A stretch of DNA of 38,866 nt, taken from positions 1 through 38,866 of the forward strand of contig CAYQTO010000013.1 of the NCBI GenBank assembly GCA_964420455.1, in the 5' to 3' direction. The notes beneath the pieces are model-generated. The model was not told the origin of the DNA and made no database searches. It saw nothing but the letters and a program-made list of their open reading frames with translations. Position numbers and translations under genes: made by a program. This stretch comes from CAYQTO01 sp964420455 (lineage in GTDB: Bacteria > Sumerlaeota > Sumerlaeia > SLMS01). Positions within the stretch are counted from its first letter, which is position 1. Every line of letters begins with the position of its first letter. Shown here piece after piece: positions 16,810-25,534 of this stretch.

Positions 16810-18404
16810 CCGGTGACGGGGCTAAGGTCCGGCGCGACCTCGAGCCGGCGCCGCGGCAGGTAGCGCCCCTCGTCCAACTGCTGGAGGAATGTCACCAGCT
16901 TCTCGCGCACGAGGCACCGGAGGTCCCACGCGTTCGACCCGCTCGAGGCGCTGCACAGCGCGCGCAACTCCACCACCTCCTGCTTGCAATCGGTCACCTG
17001 GACGCTGGCCACGCGGCCGTTCCACAGCGGGGTGTCGTCAAGGATGCGACGGAGCTCGGCGCGGACGGCCTCCACGGGAATCCGGTAGTCCGCGTAGAGA
17101 TAAACCGTCCCGAGGAGTTCCGGCGATTTCAGCGTCCAGTTCTGGATCGGCTTGTCGAGAAGGTACGTGATCGGAACCACGAGCCGACGCAGGTCCCAGA
17201 TGCGAATCACCACGTAGGTATAACTGATCTCCTCGATCCAGCCCCATTCACCTTCGAAAACGACCGAGTCGCCAATGCGGACCGGTTGGGTGAGGGCGAT
17301 CTGGATGCCGGCGAAAAGGTTGCCCAGGGAGCGCTGCGCCGCGAGGCCGAGGACGATACCGGCAACACCGGCCGATGCCAGCAGCGAGGTCCCCACCGTC
17401 CGGAATACCTCGAAGTTCGACAGCGCGATTCCCGCCGCTGCCAGCACCAGCACGAAGTTCACGACCCCCCTCAGGATCACCAGGCGCGTGCGGAACTGGC
17501 GCGCCCGGACCGGGTCGTATTTCTCGAGCTTCTCCTCGTACGGCGCCCCATAGATCTCTGTCATGTAATGAACGAGGCGCACCACCAGCCAGGTGAAGAC
17601 GGCCGCGAGCAGGAGGAAGAGCACCGGCGAAAGGGCACGCTCGACCGGCTCCGCCAGCGCGAGAAAGTTGACTATAAAGATATACATAAGGACCAGGAAG
17701 TAGACGTAGCCGATGGAGGTTCCCATCGTCTCGGCGATTCTGTTGCGGGCCTCCTCGTCGGCCACGGTCACCCGTCGCCACAGGGTAAGAGTCGTCCACC
17801 GGAGCACCCTCGCCATCAGCCAGGCGGCCAGTCCAAAAACGAGGAAGCCAAGCCATTGCCAGAGGCGGACCTCCAGAAACCCGTTCAGGAGGAGAAAGGT
17901 GGGGATGTAGGTGGCCAAGGGACCGAGCCCGTGTTCGTCATAGAGGACGTCGATGCGCTCGACGACGGCGGCCGACACGAGCCAGACATGGTTTCCCCCC
18001 ACGATGCGGCGGCGCAGTTGGATGGGAATCTCCCGCTCCCCGAGGGGCACGCGGCCCAACTCGAAGACCGTCCTCGGTTCCAGGCCCTGCTCCCGTTCCT
18101 CGGGAAACAGGCCTTCCGGCGTGTCCGGCACGTCCGCCCAGATGATCCAAAGTTCCTGATCGAGGACGAACTTCAGTTTCCAGGCAAGTTCCGGCCCGTC
18201 CTGGGCGGGGTCAATGTTCCGCAGCTCGCGCATGCTGAGCGACTCCGCCGCCTGGCGGTAGTCACCCTCGCGGGCCGACATGATAAAGTTCTCGAGTGAA
18301 GCCCGCGGCGTGGAAAGGTCCGGTCCTTCGCTCCCTGGCGCCGTGCCCTGCGCTCCGGCGATGCCGTATAGACAACACAACAGAAAGACCAGCAACCGCG
18401 TCAC
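16779..18404 (-). CDS. MscS-family mechanosensitive channel with exported N-domain
   Basis: 541 residues from a GTG at 18404 preceded by an AGGAG site. A signal peptide (residues 1-18) leads into a periplasmic domain of about 150 residues; several membrane segments follow (about 170-300); the pore helix and beta-domain region read LASAGVAGIVLGLAAQRSLG and then QPVRIGDSVVFEGEWGWIEEI and IRIWDLRRLVVPITYLL, the classical MscS signature. It should open under membrane tension and release solutes. The C-terminal tail (residues 520-541) is polar and overlaps the convergent GT-C gene by 31 bases. One GTATAGAC copy lies inside the signal-peptide coding region. The family call is firm; the N-domain is unrecognised. 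Confidence 0.9.
   Translation of the reverse strand: MTRLLVFLLCCLYGIAGAQGTAPGSEGPDLSTPRASLENFIMSAREGDYRQAAESLSMRELRNIDPAQDGPELAWKLKFVLDQELWIIWADVPDTPEGLFPEEREQGLEPRTVFELGRVPLGEREIPIQLRRRIVGGNHVWLVSAAVVERIDVLYDEHGLGPLATYIPTFLLLNGFLEVRLWQWLGFLVFGLAAWLMARVLRWTTLTLWRRVTVADEEARNRIAETMGTSIGYVYFLVLMYIFIVNFLALAEPVERALSPVLFLLLAAVFTWLVVRLVHYMTEIYGAPYEEKLEKYDPVRARQFRTRLVILRGVVNFVLVLAAAGIALSNFEVFRTVGTSLLASAGVAGIVLGLAAQRSLGNLFAGIQIALTQPVRIGDSVVFEGEWGWIEEISYTYVVIRIWDLRRLVVPITYLLDKPIQNWTLKSPELLGTVYLYADYRIPVEAVRAELRRILDDTPLWNGRVASVQVTDCKQEVVELRALCSASSGSNAWDLRCLVREKLVTFLQQLDEGRYLPRRRLEVAPDLSPVTGQPEGESPQT
18366..18373 (+). repeat. GTATAGAC motif copy
   Basis: Exact match in the signal-peptide region of the MscS-type gene, read as Cys-Leu-Tyr (xGT CTA TAC), the third sense frame, using the rare CTA codon. 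Confidence 0.8.
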
Positions 18405-18491
18405 GATGGGTACTCCTGTTCGGGCAAGGATGCGATGGAGGAGGATTGTTCGCTCGCCCCCTCCGGTAAAGCCGCATCTTTGCCGGGTCTG

Positions 18492-19394
18492 TCAGGCGTT
18501 GGCGAGGGGCTCGATGAAGCCCGGGTGGGCGATGACCGGGTAAAGGGAGTACCATTCGCGGAGGTTGGCGCGCTCGAGGTGGGTACGGGCGTCCTCGAGG
18601 GCGTCGGCGGAATCGTCGAGCGCGAGCCCCCGCACGGCCCAGTCGGCCCGTGCCCGCCGGAGTTCGTCCCGGAGAACGCGCAGGTCCGAGAGGTTCCCCA
18701 GCGCGGTGTGCACCCGGCCGCAGGTCTTTGCCCGCGGTCCATGGGCCTTGTCCCCCAGCGCTCCGGCCAACACGTCGAGAACAAACCGCAGGCGCTTGTT
18801 GCGTACGCGAAAGGAGTGGAGCATCTCGTCGGACTGGTCGTCGGCGAGGATGGTGAGCGCGTCGCGCCACGGCAGGGCGACCTGGTGAAGGGCCTGCTCG
18901 CAGCGGAAGGCGTCGGGCTCGTCAAGCAGTTCGTCGAGTCGTGCGTGAAAAGCGAGCCGGACTTCCTCCGCCGCCACGCGGGTCTGGGCCCCGGCGAGGC
19001 CGCGGGCATCCGGCCGCACCGCCGCGGCAAGGCACCGCCGCCGCTCCCGCAGTTGTATAGACAACTGTTGTCCCGCCGCGTGGGCCGTCTCGTTCCCTTC
19101 CTCCATCACCTGCGCCACCCAGCCGAGGATCACGTCGGTGTCGCGCACGGGCCCGAGGCGCTTCTGCCATCGGCGCAGGCGGCGGATCGGCTCCGCGCCC
19201 GTTTGCTCCTTCGCCGTCGGCATTCCAAGGAACATCGCGTACCCCATCAGGCGGTTCACGATGGTGCGTTGGCGGTGGGGCGCCTCCGTGTTGTCCTCCT
19301 CCTCGTGCTTTGGCCACAGCGAGGCGAAGTAGGCGAGTTGCTCGTCGATTTCGAGGCGCAGGCCGTGGGCGATTTCAGGGGCAAGTCCGGTCAT
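18492..19394 (-). CDS. CHAD-domain protein
   Basis: 300 residues, no signal peptide, with GGAGG before the ATG. CHAD (conserved histidine alpha-helical domain, PF05235) is built of two helical repeats; both are visible: APHRQRTIVNRL with RRWQKRLGPVRDTDV, and LHSFRVRNKRLRFVLDVL with LGNLSDLRVLRDEL. CHAD proteins bind polyphosphate and are often found with CYTH/triphosphatase or polyphosphate genes; none is present here. The many arginines and histidines fit an anionic ligand. The MscS-type gene follows after about 90 bases on the same strand. It contains the most symmetric copy of the GTATAGAC repeat. Confidence 0.85.
   Translation of the reverse strand: MTGLAPEIAHGLRLEIDEQLAYFASLWPKHEEEDNTEAPHRQRTIVNRLMGYAMFLGMPTAKEQTGAEPIRRLRRWQKRLGPVRDTDVILGWVAQVMEEGNETAHAAGQQLSIQLRERRRCLAAAVRPDARGLAGAQTRVAAEEVRLAFHARLDELLDEPDAFRCEQALHQVALPWRDALTILADDQSDEMLHSFRVRNKRLRFVLDVLAGALGDKAHGPRAKTCGRVHTALGNLSDLRVLRDELRRARADWAVRGLALDDSADALEDARTHLERANLREWYSLYPVIAHPGFIEPLANA
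19050..19067 (+). repeat. GTATAGAC motif copy inside an 18-base dyad
   Basis: CAGTTGT-ATAG-ACAACTG: seven-base perfect arms around the ATAG core (octamer at 19055-19062). Lies in the CHAD gene, read as Leu-Ser-Ile. The longest symmetric extension among the 16 copies. Confidence 0.85.
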
Positions 19395-19468
19395 GAATTC
19401 CTCCGACAGCTACTATCGACCGGCGGAGGAGAATGGGAAGGAGAATCGACGGCTTGCCGGCACGGGGG

Positions 19469-21607
19469 TCAGAAAAGGACCCAGGTCGTGGATTCGTCGG
19501 GCCCGACGGGTTCGAAGCCGGTGGCACCGGGCGTTGGCGGGGCGGCCGCCCAGTTGGCGCTGGTATCTGTGTCTGTTGGCGAGGTGCGGGCGGCGCCGTC
19601 CTCCGAGCCGAGCGCAATCGTCAGGCTCGATGAGTCGGTCGTCACTCCCGGCCCCCAGCACACAATGCTGAAGCTGCTCGTGATGTTGCCCCAGCCCATG
19701 CCGTCGACGGCGTTGGCGGCGGGGAAGGTCTCGGGGTCGTTGTCGCCGTCCGCATTGTCGATCAGGGCGAGGGTCATGTTGTCGCTGGAGGAAAGGGCGG
19801 GCTCGGCGCCGGAGAAAAGATCGAGGGCGGGGACCGGTGACCCGCCAAAGGTGAGGCCGCCGGGCGAGACCGTATAGACGCGGACGGTGCCGCCGAGATC
19901 GGCCGAAACGGGAATCGCGTCGAGCTGTGCCTGGCTGGGCGTTCCGCGCACGAACACCACCGCAACGTCGCCCGGGGCGACCGATGCGTCGTCGGGAAAG
20001 CCCACCACACCCTCCGTCGTCCCCCCCAGCCCGTTGTCCGTCAGCATCAGGTTGTCGAGATAGAAGCCCTGGTTGGAGACATTGGCGATCTCGACGAACT
20101 CAAGGGAGGAGTTGCCGCCAAATCTGTGGGCGAACTCGGTGATGAGGAGCCGGCCGGCGGCTTCGGTGGCGTCCGCAATGCGGAGGAGCGCGGGCGCGTC
20201 CCGGACGGTATAGCTGTCGGGCGCGGCGGCGCCCCCCTCCGGCTCCGTCCGGCTCGCGTCCCCCGCGTCCGTCGCCGAAAGGAAGTACTCGATGGTGGTG
20301 TCGGCGGGACGGGCGGGAATCGGCGTGTCCGTTCGCCAAGTCGTCCCGGCGAGGGGGCTCATGGTGATGGTCGTATAGCCACCCGTTCCGGAGACGCGCC
20401 ACGACGCGGTTACCGAAAGGTTCGTCTCCGTATTGCCGTCGTCGTCGGTGACCTCGGCGAGGAGATGGACGGTGTCGGCGGGGGAGGGGGCGGCGGGGTC
20501 GGTGCGGAGGTTGGCGATGGCCGGGCGGTCGTCGGCGACCGTGTAGGCGTCGGGACCGGCGGGGCCGGCGGGAGGATCCTGGGAAACGGCACCAAGGGTG
20601 TCCTGCGCGCTCAGGTAGTACTGGACCAGCGTGCCGGTGGCCTGGCCCGGGATCGTCGCTGTATAGACATCGCCGGTGGTATTCGCCATGGCAACGGGCG
20701 TATAGATCCCGGTGGGAGCGGTGCGATAGTTCAGCGTCGCCGCGGCGACGCCATCGGGATCGGTGACGGTTGCCGTCACGGTGACGGCCTCGTCCGCGTC
20801 GGGCGTCAGCGGGTTGCGGGACACGCTGTTAAAGGCCGGGCCCACGTTGCCGGACCCGTAGACCAGGTCAACCCACTGGGGATTGTCGATGTAGGGGTTC
20901 CGGTTGTTCTGGATGGCAAAGACCTTGTCGTTGCGGGTGCGCTCGAAATCGTCGACGGGGTCCTGCGCATGCCAGACCAGCAAGTCGTCCAGGTAGCCCA
21001 TCTGCTTGGTGCCGGGGGTCTCGCCGGTGTCCACCAGACTGAAGTCCGTATAGCGCGTGTCCATGTAGAGGATCGCTCGGGCGACATCGCCGCGGTGCTG
21101 GGGGATCGCCTGCCAGGTGTTGTTGCCGACGAAGTTATCGGTCGGTTGGTCGAGGTTGTCCTCGGCGCGGGTGCCTCCGATGACGAAGCCAAAGAGCGCG
21201 TTGCCGCGGCTGCTGTTCAGGTCCGAGTCGGAGAGGAAGAGGTGGTGGAGGTCGCTGAACTTGGGCGAGACGTCGGCGCCGCGGGACTGGGGCCAGGTGT
21301 GCTCGCGGTTGATCACCGTCGGGGCCGAGTTGGCAGACCGCGGCTCCGCCGAATAAATGGCCCGCACCTGGTTGTTGCCCACGTTGTCGACGTTGTCGCG
21401 GAGTGCATCGAACGCGGCGTCGTAGCTGATGGAGTCGACCGGGTAGTCGCGCTGGCCCGAGATGATCGCGTTCAACTCCGTCTTCAGGGCCTCGCCGGTC
21501 TGCCCGCCGATCGACTGATAGTAGTCCGCGGGGGCACCTGCCTCCGCCGCCGCTGCGAGCGACAGCCACACGACCAACCCAACCAACACCTTCCTCATGA
21601 ACGCCAT
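19469..21607 (-). CDS. Secreted endonuclease I family nuclease with lamin-tail domain
   Basis: 712 residues from the ATG at 21607 with GGAGG nine bases upstream. A signal peptide (about residues 1-26) is followed by an endonuclease I (EndA/NucM) His-Me-finger domain to about residue 255: NREHTWPQSRG holds the catalytic histidine near residue 103, and SDLHHLFLSDSDLNSSRGN the metal-binding part. Two Ig-like repeats follow (EAVTVTATVTDPDG and DTVHLLAEVTDDDG), then a lamin-tail domain from about residue 485 (LLITEFAH, SLEFVEIANVS). It should cut extracellular DNA or RNA for nutrition or biofilm turnover. No C-terminal sorting tag was recognised. It carries two exact copies of the GTATAGAC repeat and four weaker matches. 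Confidence 0.88.
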   Translation of the reverse strand: MAFMRKVLVGLVVWLSLAAAAEAGAPADYYQSIGGQTGEALKTELNAIISGQRDYPVDSISYDAAFDALRDNVDNVGNNQVRAIYSAEPRSANSAPTVINREHTWPQSRGADVSPKFSDLHHLFLSDSDLNSSRGNALFGFVIGGTRAEDNLDQPTDNFVGNNTWQAIPQHRGDVARAILYMDTRYTDFSLVDTGETPGTKQMGYLDDLLVWHAQDPVDDFERTRNDKVFAIQNNRNPYIDNPQWVDLVYGSGNVGPAFNSVSRNPLTPDADEAVTVTATVTDPDGVAAATLNYRTAPTGIYTPVAMANTTGDVYTATIPGQATGTLVQYYLSAQDTLGAVSQDPPAGPAGPDAYTVADDRPAIANLRTDPAAPSPADTVHLLAEVTDDDGNTETNLSVTASWRVSGTGGYTTITMSPLAGTTWRTDTPIPARPADTTIEYFLSATDAGDASRTEPEGGAAAPDSYTVRDAPALLRIADATEAAGRLLITEFAHRFGGNSSLEFVEIANVSNQGFYLDNLMLTDNGLGGTTEGVVGFPDDASVAPGDVAVVFVRGTPSQAQLDAIPVSADLGGTVRVYTVSPGGLTFGGSPVPALDLFSGAEPALSSSDNMTLALIDNADGDNDPETFPAANAVDGMGWGNITSSFSIVCWGPGVTTDSSSLTIALGSEDGAARTSPTDTDTSANWAAAPPTPGATGFEPVGPDESTTWVLF
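19872..19879 (+). repeat. GTATAGAC motif copy
   Basis: Exact match, CGTATAGACG in context. In the endonuclease gene on the minus strand it is read as Val-Tyr-Thr. Confidence 0.8.
20661..20668 (+). repeat. GTATAGAC motif copy
   Basis: Exact match, TGT-ATAG-ACA dyad. In the endonuclease gene on the minus strand it is read as Val-Tyr-Thr. Confidence 0.8.
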
Positions 21608-21706
21608 TCCCAAGCACCTCCGGCGGCGAATCCAAAACAGGATATACCGCGGCCGTTTCTCTTGCTCCTCAACCGGAAAGGCGCCTCGACACGGCAATGT
21701 CGCAGC

Positions 21707-22723
21707 TCATTCGCGCCGCACCGGCGACTCCAAAAGGGTCAGCCGCCGGGCGTCCGCGTCGAGTTCCGCCAGAAGGCCCACCGGCAACGTCGCGTTCTCG
21801 CGCACGTGGCCCACGGGGAACTGGCTCACGACCGGGTAGGGGCGATCACCGAAGTAGTCCTCAAACACTTGCGCGAGGGTGAAGCTCCGCTCGGCATTGT
21901 CCGTGTCGCAATTGTGCCATAGGCCAAGGATCACGCCGGCCGGCTGATCGAGCTTCCCCGCCAGCTCAAGAGTCATCAGCATGCGATCGATGCGGTAGGG
22001 GCTCTCGCCCACGTCCTCGAGGAAGAGCAACCGGCCCTCCGTCTCGATTTCGTAATCGGTGCCCATGAGGGCGTGGACGAGGGTGAGGCTGCCGCCGGTG
22101 AGGCGACCCTCGGCGCGGCCCGGGCGGAGCGTCAGGATCGGCGAACTCAATCCGTCGTCTGTATAGACGATGGGCCCGCCGCCCAACGGGCCGTCCGGAT
22201 ACACCGTCTGCCAGAACGACCGCGTGGCGAAGGGGCGCTCGTCCACCTTTCCCCCCAGGACCCATTCGGTTGTCGGTGCGTGATAGACGACGAGGTTGGC
22301 CCGCTGGTTGAACGCCAGCAGCAACGCGGTGATGTCGCTGAATCCGGTGAAGATCTTGGGGTGGGCGCGGATGTAGTCGTAGTCGAGGTCGTCGAGGTAG
22401 CGCATGGCGCCGTAGCCGCCCTGGAGGGAGAAGATCGCATCGACCTCGGGGTCGCGCCAGGCGGCCATGATCTCGCGGGCGCGGGCGTCGTCCGGTCCGG
22501 CGAGATAGCCCATCCGTTCGCCCACGTTCGCGGCGATGCGGGTCTGGAAGCCCATCGAGGCGAGGGCCGCGGCAACGTTCTCCGCCTTCTCCCGGGAGGT
22601 CGGGCTCGACGGCGCGATCAGCGCGATCGTGTCTCCGGGCGCGAGAGCACGGGGGACCGTCGGCGCCCCGGCCCACGCCACGCCCCCCATCGCCACCAAC
22701 GCCAACACCAGCCATCTCGCCAT
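21707..22723 (-). CDS. Exported LD-carboxypeptidase-like protein (peptidase family S66)
   Basis: 338 residues from the ATG at 22723, GGAGG seven bases upstream; the longer frame upstream overlaps the divergent MerR gene and is not used. Residues 1-19 look like a signal peptide, unusual because E. coli LdcA is cytoplasmic. Family features: RALAPGDTIALIAPSSP near the N-terminus, GGYGAMRYLDDLDYDYI, the nucleophile Ser129 in GFSDIT, the glutamate in FLEDVGESPYRIDRML and the histidine in GHVREN, giving the Ser-Glu-His triad. The usual role is to trim the terminal D-alanine from muropeptide tetrapeptides in cell-wall recycling; an exported form would act on peptidoglycan in place. The endonuclease gene follows about 100 bases downstream on the same strand. 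Confidence 0.87.
   Translation of the reverse strand: MARWLVLALVAMGGVAWAGAPTVPRALAPGDTIALIAPSSPTSREKAENVAAALASMGFQTRIAANVGERMGYLAGPDDARAREIMAAWRDPEVDAIFSLQGGYGAMRYLDDLDYDYIRAHPKIFTGFSDITALLLAFNQRANLVVYHAPTTEWVLGGKVDERPFATRSFWQTVYPDGPLGGGPIVYTDDGLSSPILTLRPGRAEGRLTGGSLTLVHALMGTDYEIETEGRLLFLEDVGESPYRIDRMLMTLELAGKLDQPAGVILGLWHNCDTDNAERSFTLAQVFEDYFGDRPYPVVSQFPVGHVRENATLPVGLLAELDADARRLTLLESPVRRE
22161..22168 (+). repeat. GTATAGAC motif copy
   Basis: Exact match, read as Val-Tyr-Thr in the S66 peptidase gene on the minus strand. Confidence 0.8.
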
Positions 22724-22912
22724 CGTCGCACCTCCGCGGAAAAGTCGGTGAATCGTACCCGGACATGGCCCGGGGAAAACCGGATTCAACGCTTCGGGCC
22801 TGTTTTTCCTTGTCGTTCTTCGCCCCCGTTGTGACCGCTGGATGATCTTGAGCAGAGGCCGCGCTGTTCTCCTCCCGTTCCCGTTGCCGCGGCTTTGGAA
22901 AGGTTCCCGATC

Positions 22913-23347
22913 GTGTCCGTCGTGCAGACTTATCCCCGCAAACTGTTCTACAAGATCAACGAGGTCGCCGACATTGTCGGCGTCGAGGCCTACGTCCTGC
23001 GCTACTGGGAGACGAAGTTTCCCATGCTCAAGCCCGAGCGCCGGTCGAACGACGAGCGCCGCTATCGCCAGAAGGATGTGGAGCTGCTCCTGCGCATCCG
23101 CCACCTCCTTTACGAGGAAAAGTTCACCATCGCCGGCGCGGTCGACCGCATCAAGAAGGATCCGAGCGGGGGGCTGGACCTCAACGCGGAGACAGTGGCG
23201 CTCGCAGATGGCAACGACGAGGGTGGCGATGGGGCGGACCAGTCGGACCTGTTTGACGCCGCCACCGCCGAGCGCCTGTCCGCCGCCCGCCGCGAGCTGA
23301 CCGCCATCCGCGAGGAACTCCGCGGCCTCCTCGACGCCGGCGCCTGA
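22913..23347 (+). CDS. MerR-family transcriptional regulator
   Basis: 144 residues from a GTG at 22913, with GGAAAGG about 10 bases upstream; a GTG at 22922 is also possible. The MerR winged helix-turn-helix is clear: YKINEVADIVGVEAYVLRYW, then FPMLKPERRSNDERRYRQ and a long helix with FTIAGAVDRIK. The C-terminal 70 residues are acidic and then helical (AARRELTAIREELRGLL), fitting a dimerisation coiled coil; there are no cysteines for metal sensing. The type resembles the short MerR regulators often found beside housekeeping genes in bacteria; the effector is unknown. Divergent from the S66 peptidase; convergent with the CLC gene, whose stop is 9 bases beyond its own. Confidence 0.9.
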   Translation: MSVVQTYPRKLFYKINEVADIVGVEAYVLRYWETKFPMLKPERRSNDERRYRQKDVELLLRIRHLLYEEKFTIAGAVDRIKKDPSGGLDLNAETVALADGNDEGGDGADQSDLFDAATAERLSAARRELTAIREELRGLLDAGA

Positions 23348-23356
23348 CGCGGCCCT

Positions 23357-25405
23357 CTACAGTTTCTGCAGCTTCTCCTCGAGCACGCGGGCCTCGCCTG
23401 CAAACAGTACGACGTCGCCCGCCATCAATTCGGTGTCGGGCCCGGGCACCAGCCGCTTGTTCCCGCGCTTGACAAGGATCGCCTGGCCTCCGGACCGCGC
23501 CCTCAGGTCCAGGCTCTTCATTGTCCGCCCGGCCAGATGCGCCGGCACCTCGTACTCCACGAGCAGGTACCCGTCGCCCAGGTCGACGTTCCCCAACCGC
23601 TCCGCCACGCCGATCGCATCCACCGCCACCGCCAGGTTGTCCCGCACCGACAACTCCCGGTTGTACGCGTGGATCACGTCGCTTCGCAGCAGGTCCGCCA
23701 CCAGCCTCCCATCCCCCGGATCCATCACCGGGAGGATTTCGTAGGTCACATCGTCGAACAGGCGCATGGCGAAGGACAGGTCGTCGTCCGGATGGACGCG
23801 CGCCTGGATAGTCGAGGCAAGATCCTGCGCCGTGATGAGGCCCATGAGCGACTCCTTCTCGAGCATGGCCACCTCGAGGTTCGACGACTCGATGACCCCG
23901 AGCAGCTTCCCCTTTCCGTCGACAACCCACAGAACCGGGTAGGGCGTGGCGAGGAATCGCTCGACAACTTCCATGAGGGGGACGTCCGGCGCGACGGTCT
24001 CCACACGGGTCATCATCGCCTCGCTGACGCGCATGCCCTTGAGGAGGTTGACCTCCGACCGCTTGGTCAGACGCACGCCCTTGTGGGTGAGTTTGGCGAT
24101 GTAGATCGAGTCGGGATGGATCCATGCGGAGACGAGGAGGCCGGGGATGCAGGCGGCCATGAGGGGAAGGATGATGTCGGGCTCGTAGGTGAGTTCGAAG
24201 ATGACGAGGATGGCGGAGATGGGGGCGCGGGTGGTGCCGGCGACGAGGGCGCCCATGCCGACCAGGGCGAAGGCGTGGGGCGGGAGATCCGCACCGGTGG
24301 GGGCGAACCGGCTGAGGAAGCCGGACTGCTCCGCAAGCTGGCCGGCGATGCTCCCCACGGCCGCGCCGATGAACAGCGACGGCGCGAACACACCCCCGGA
24401 CCCGCCGGACGTCAGCGTGGCCGTCGTCGCCAAAATCTTCGCGCCCACCAACAGCACCAGCAGCGTGATCCCGATCCGGTCCTCCAGCACCGCGTTGATC
24501 GTGTCGTACCCCACCCCGTAAACGTGTGGAAAGAACAGGCCGATCAGCCCCACGCTCAGCCCGCCCACCGCCGGCATCAGCCAGGGGTGAAAGGGCCAAC
24601 GCCCCGCGATCCGCCAACCCCAGCCCATCATCTTGATGAAGAATGCCGAGACCACGGCGCACACCAGACCGAGCAGCAGGAACGGCGTCAGAGTGAACAG
24701 ATTGATGTCCGCGTCGAAGGCGGGCACGTCGAGGTGGGGGAAATTGCCCGAGTAGTGGCGGCTGATGACGGTGGCGACGATGGAACTGATGACGATGGGG
24801 GCGATGCGGGCGGTGCCGAAATCGCCGAGGACGACCTCGACGGCGAACAGGGCGCCGGCGAAGGGGGTGTTGAAGGTCGCCGCGATCCCTCCCGCCACCC
24901 CACAGCCAACGAAGGTCCTCAGCTGCTTGGCCGAGGCGTGGAACCGCTGGGCAATCCACGAGGCGATGGCCGCCCCCACGTGGACGATCGGGCCTTCACG
25001 GCCGCTGCTCCCGCCCGAGCCGATCGTCAACGCCGCCGCGATCGCCTTCAGCGGCACGATCTTACCCGGCACCACGCCCCCCCTCAGCGCCACCGACTCG
25101 ATCACCTCCGGAATCCCCGACCCCTTGGCGTCCGTCGCCCACTTCATCACGATTGGCGCGATCAGCAGCCCCCCGATCGCCGGCACCACAAGCCGCCACA
25201 ACCAGGGCACCTCGCGCACGTGATCCACCGTGAAATCGCCCGTGCCCCAGAAGACAAACTCGGCCCCGAGGACCATCGCCCGGAAGGCTATGGCCCCCAC
25301 AGCCGCCAGCGCCCCGATCGCACCGGCGATCAGCAGCGTGCGCACCTGCTCCGCCTGCTGCGTCCGCCGCGCCCGGTCGCGCCCCAGCCAACCCGTTCCG
25401 ATCAT
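23357..25405 (-). CDS. CLC-type chloride/proton antiporter with CBS and TrkA-C domains
   Basis: 682 residues from the ATG at 25405; the frame remains open upstream to 26638 but that stretch overlaps DUF4126 on the other strand and is arginine-rich shadow sequence. CLC selectivity motifs are all present: KGSGIPEV, GSGGSSGREGPIVHVGAA with the gating glutamate retained (which indicates an antiporter rather than a channel), and GGSGGVFAPSLFIG. After the membrane domain (to about residue 430) come two CBS motifs (residues about 445-570: MRVSEAMMTRVETVAPDVPL and DLASTIQARVHPDDDL) and a TrkA-C/RCK-C-like domain (LVEYEVPAHLAGRTMKSL, GDVVLFAG), suggesting control by nucleotides or other cytosolic ligands. 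No ribosome site is strong at this start. Confidence 0.93.
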   Translation of the reverse strand: MIGTGWLGRDRARRTQQAEQVRTLLIAGAIGALAAVGAIAFRAMVLGAEFVFWGTGDFTVDHVREVPWLWRLVVPAIGGLLIAPIVMKWATDAKGSGIPEVIESVALRGGVVPGKIVPLKAIAAALTIGSGGSSGREGPIVHVGAAIASWIAQRFHASAKQLRTFVGCGVAGGIAATFNTPFAGALFAVEVVLGDFGTARIAPIVISSIVATVISRHYSGNFPHLDVPAFDADINLFTLTPFLLLGLVCAVVSAFFIKMMGWGWRIAGRWPFHPWLMPAVGGLSVGLIGLFFPHVYGVGYDTINAVLEDRIGITLLVLLVGAKILATTATLTSGGSGGVFAPSLFIGAAVGSIAGQLAEQSGFLSRFAPTGADLPPHAFALVGMGALVAGTTRAPISAILVIFELTYEPDIILPLMAACIPGLLVSAWIHPDSIYIAKLTHKGVRLTKRSEVNLLKGMRVSEAMMTRVETVAPDVPLMEVVERFLATPYPVLWVVDGKGKLLGVIESSNLEVAMLEKESLMGLITAQDLASTIQARVHPDDDLSFAMRLFDDVTYEILPVMDPGDGRLVADLLRSDVIHAYNRELSVRDNLAVAVDAIGVAERLGNVDLGDGYLLVEYEVPAHLAGRTMKSLDLRARSGGQAILVKRGNKRLVPGPDTELMAGDVVLFAGEARVLEEKLQKL

Positions 25406-25534
25406 CCGCCTTCGCCCCGTGAATCCACGGAACACCCCCTCGCCGGGCAATTTTCCGAATAGCCTTGAATAAACCCACCCCCCGCCCGGTAACAAGGAGC
25501 AACCCATCTCCCCCCGCGGGGTCGGAGCAGAATC

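Noticed and set aside
15606..18299. 897-codon plus-strand ORF across the GT-C and MscS-type genes
   Set aside because: Low-complexity shadow frame; both real genes have firm family motifs.
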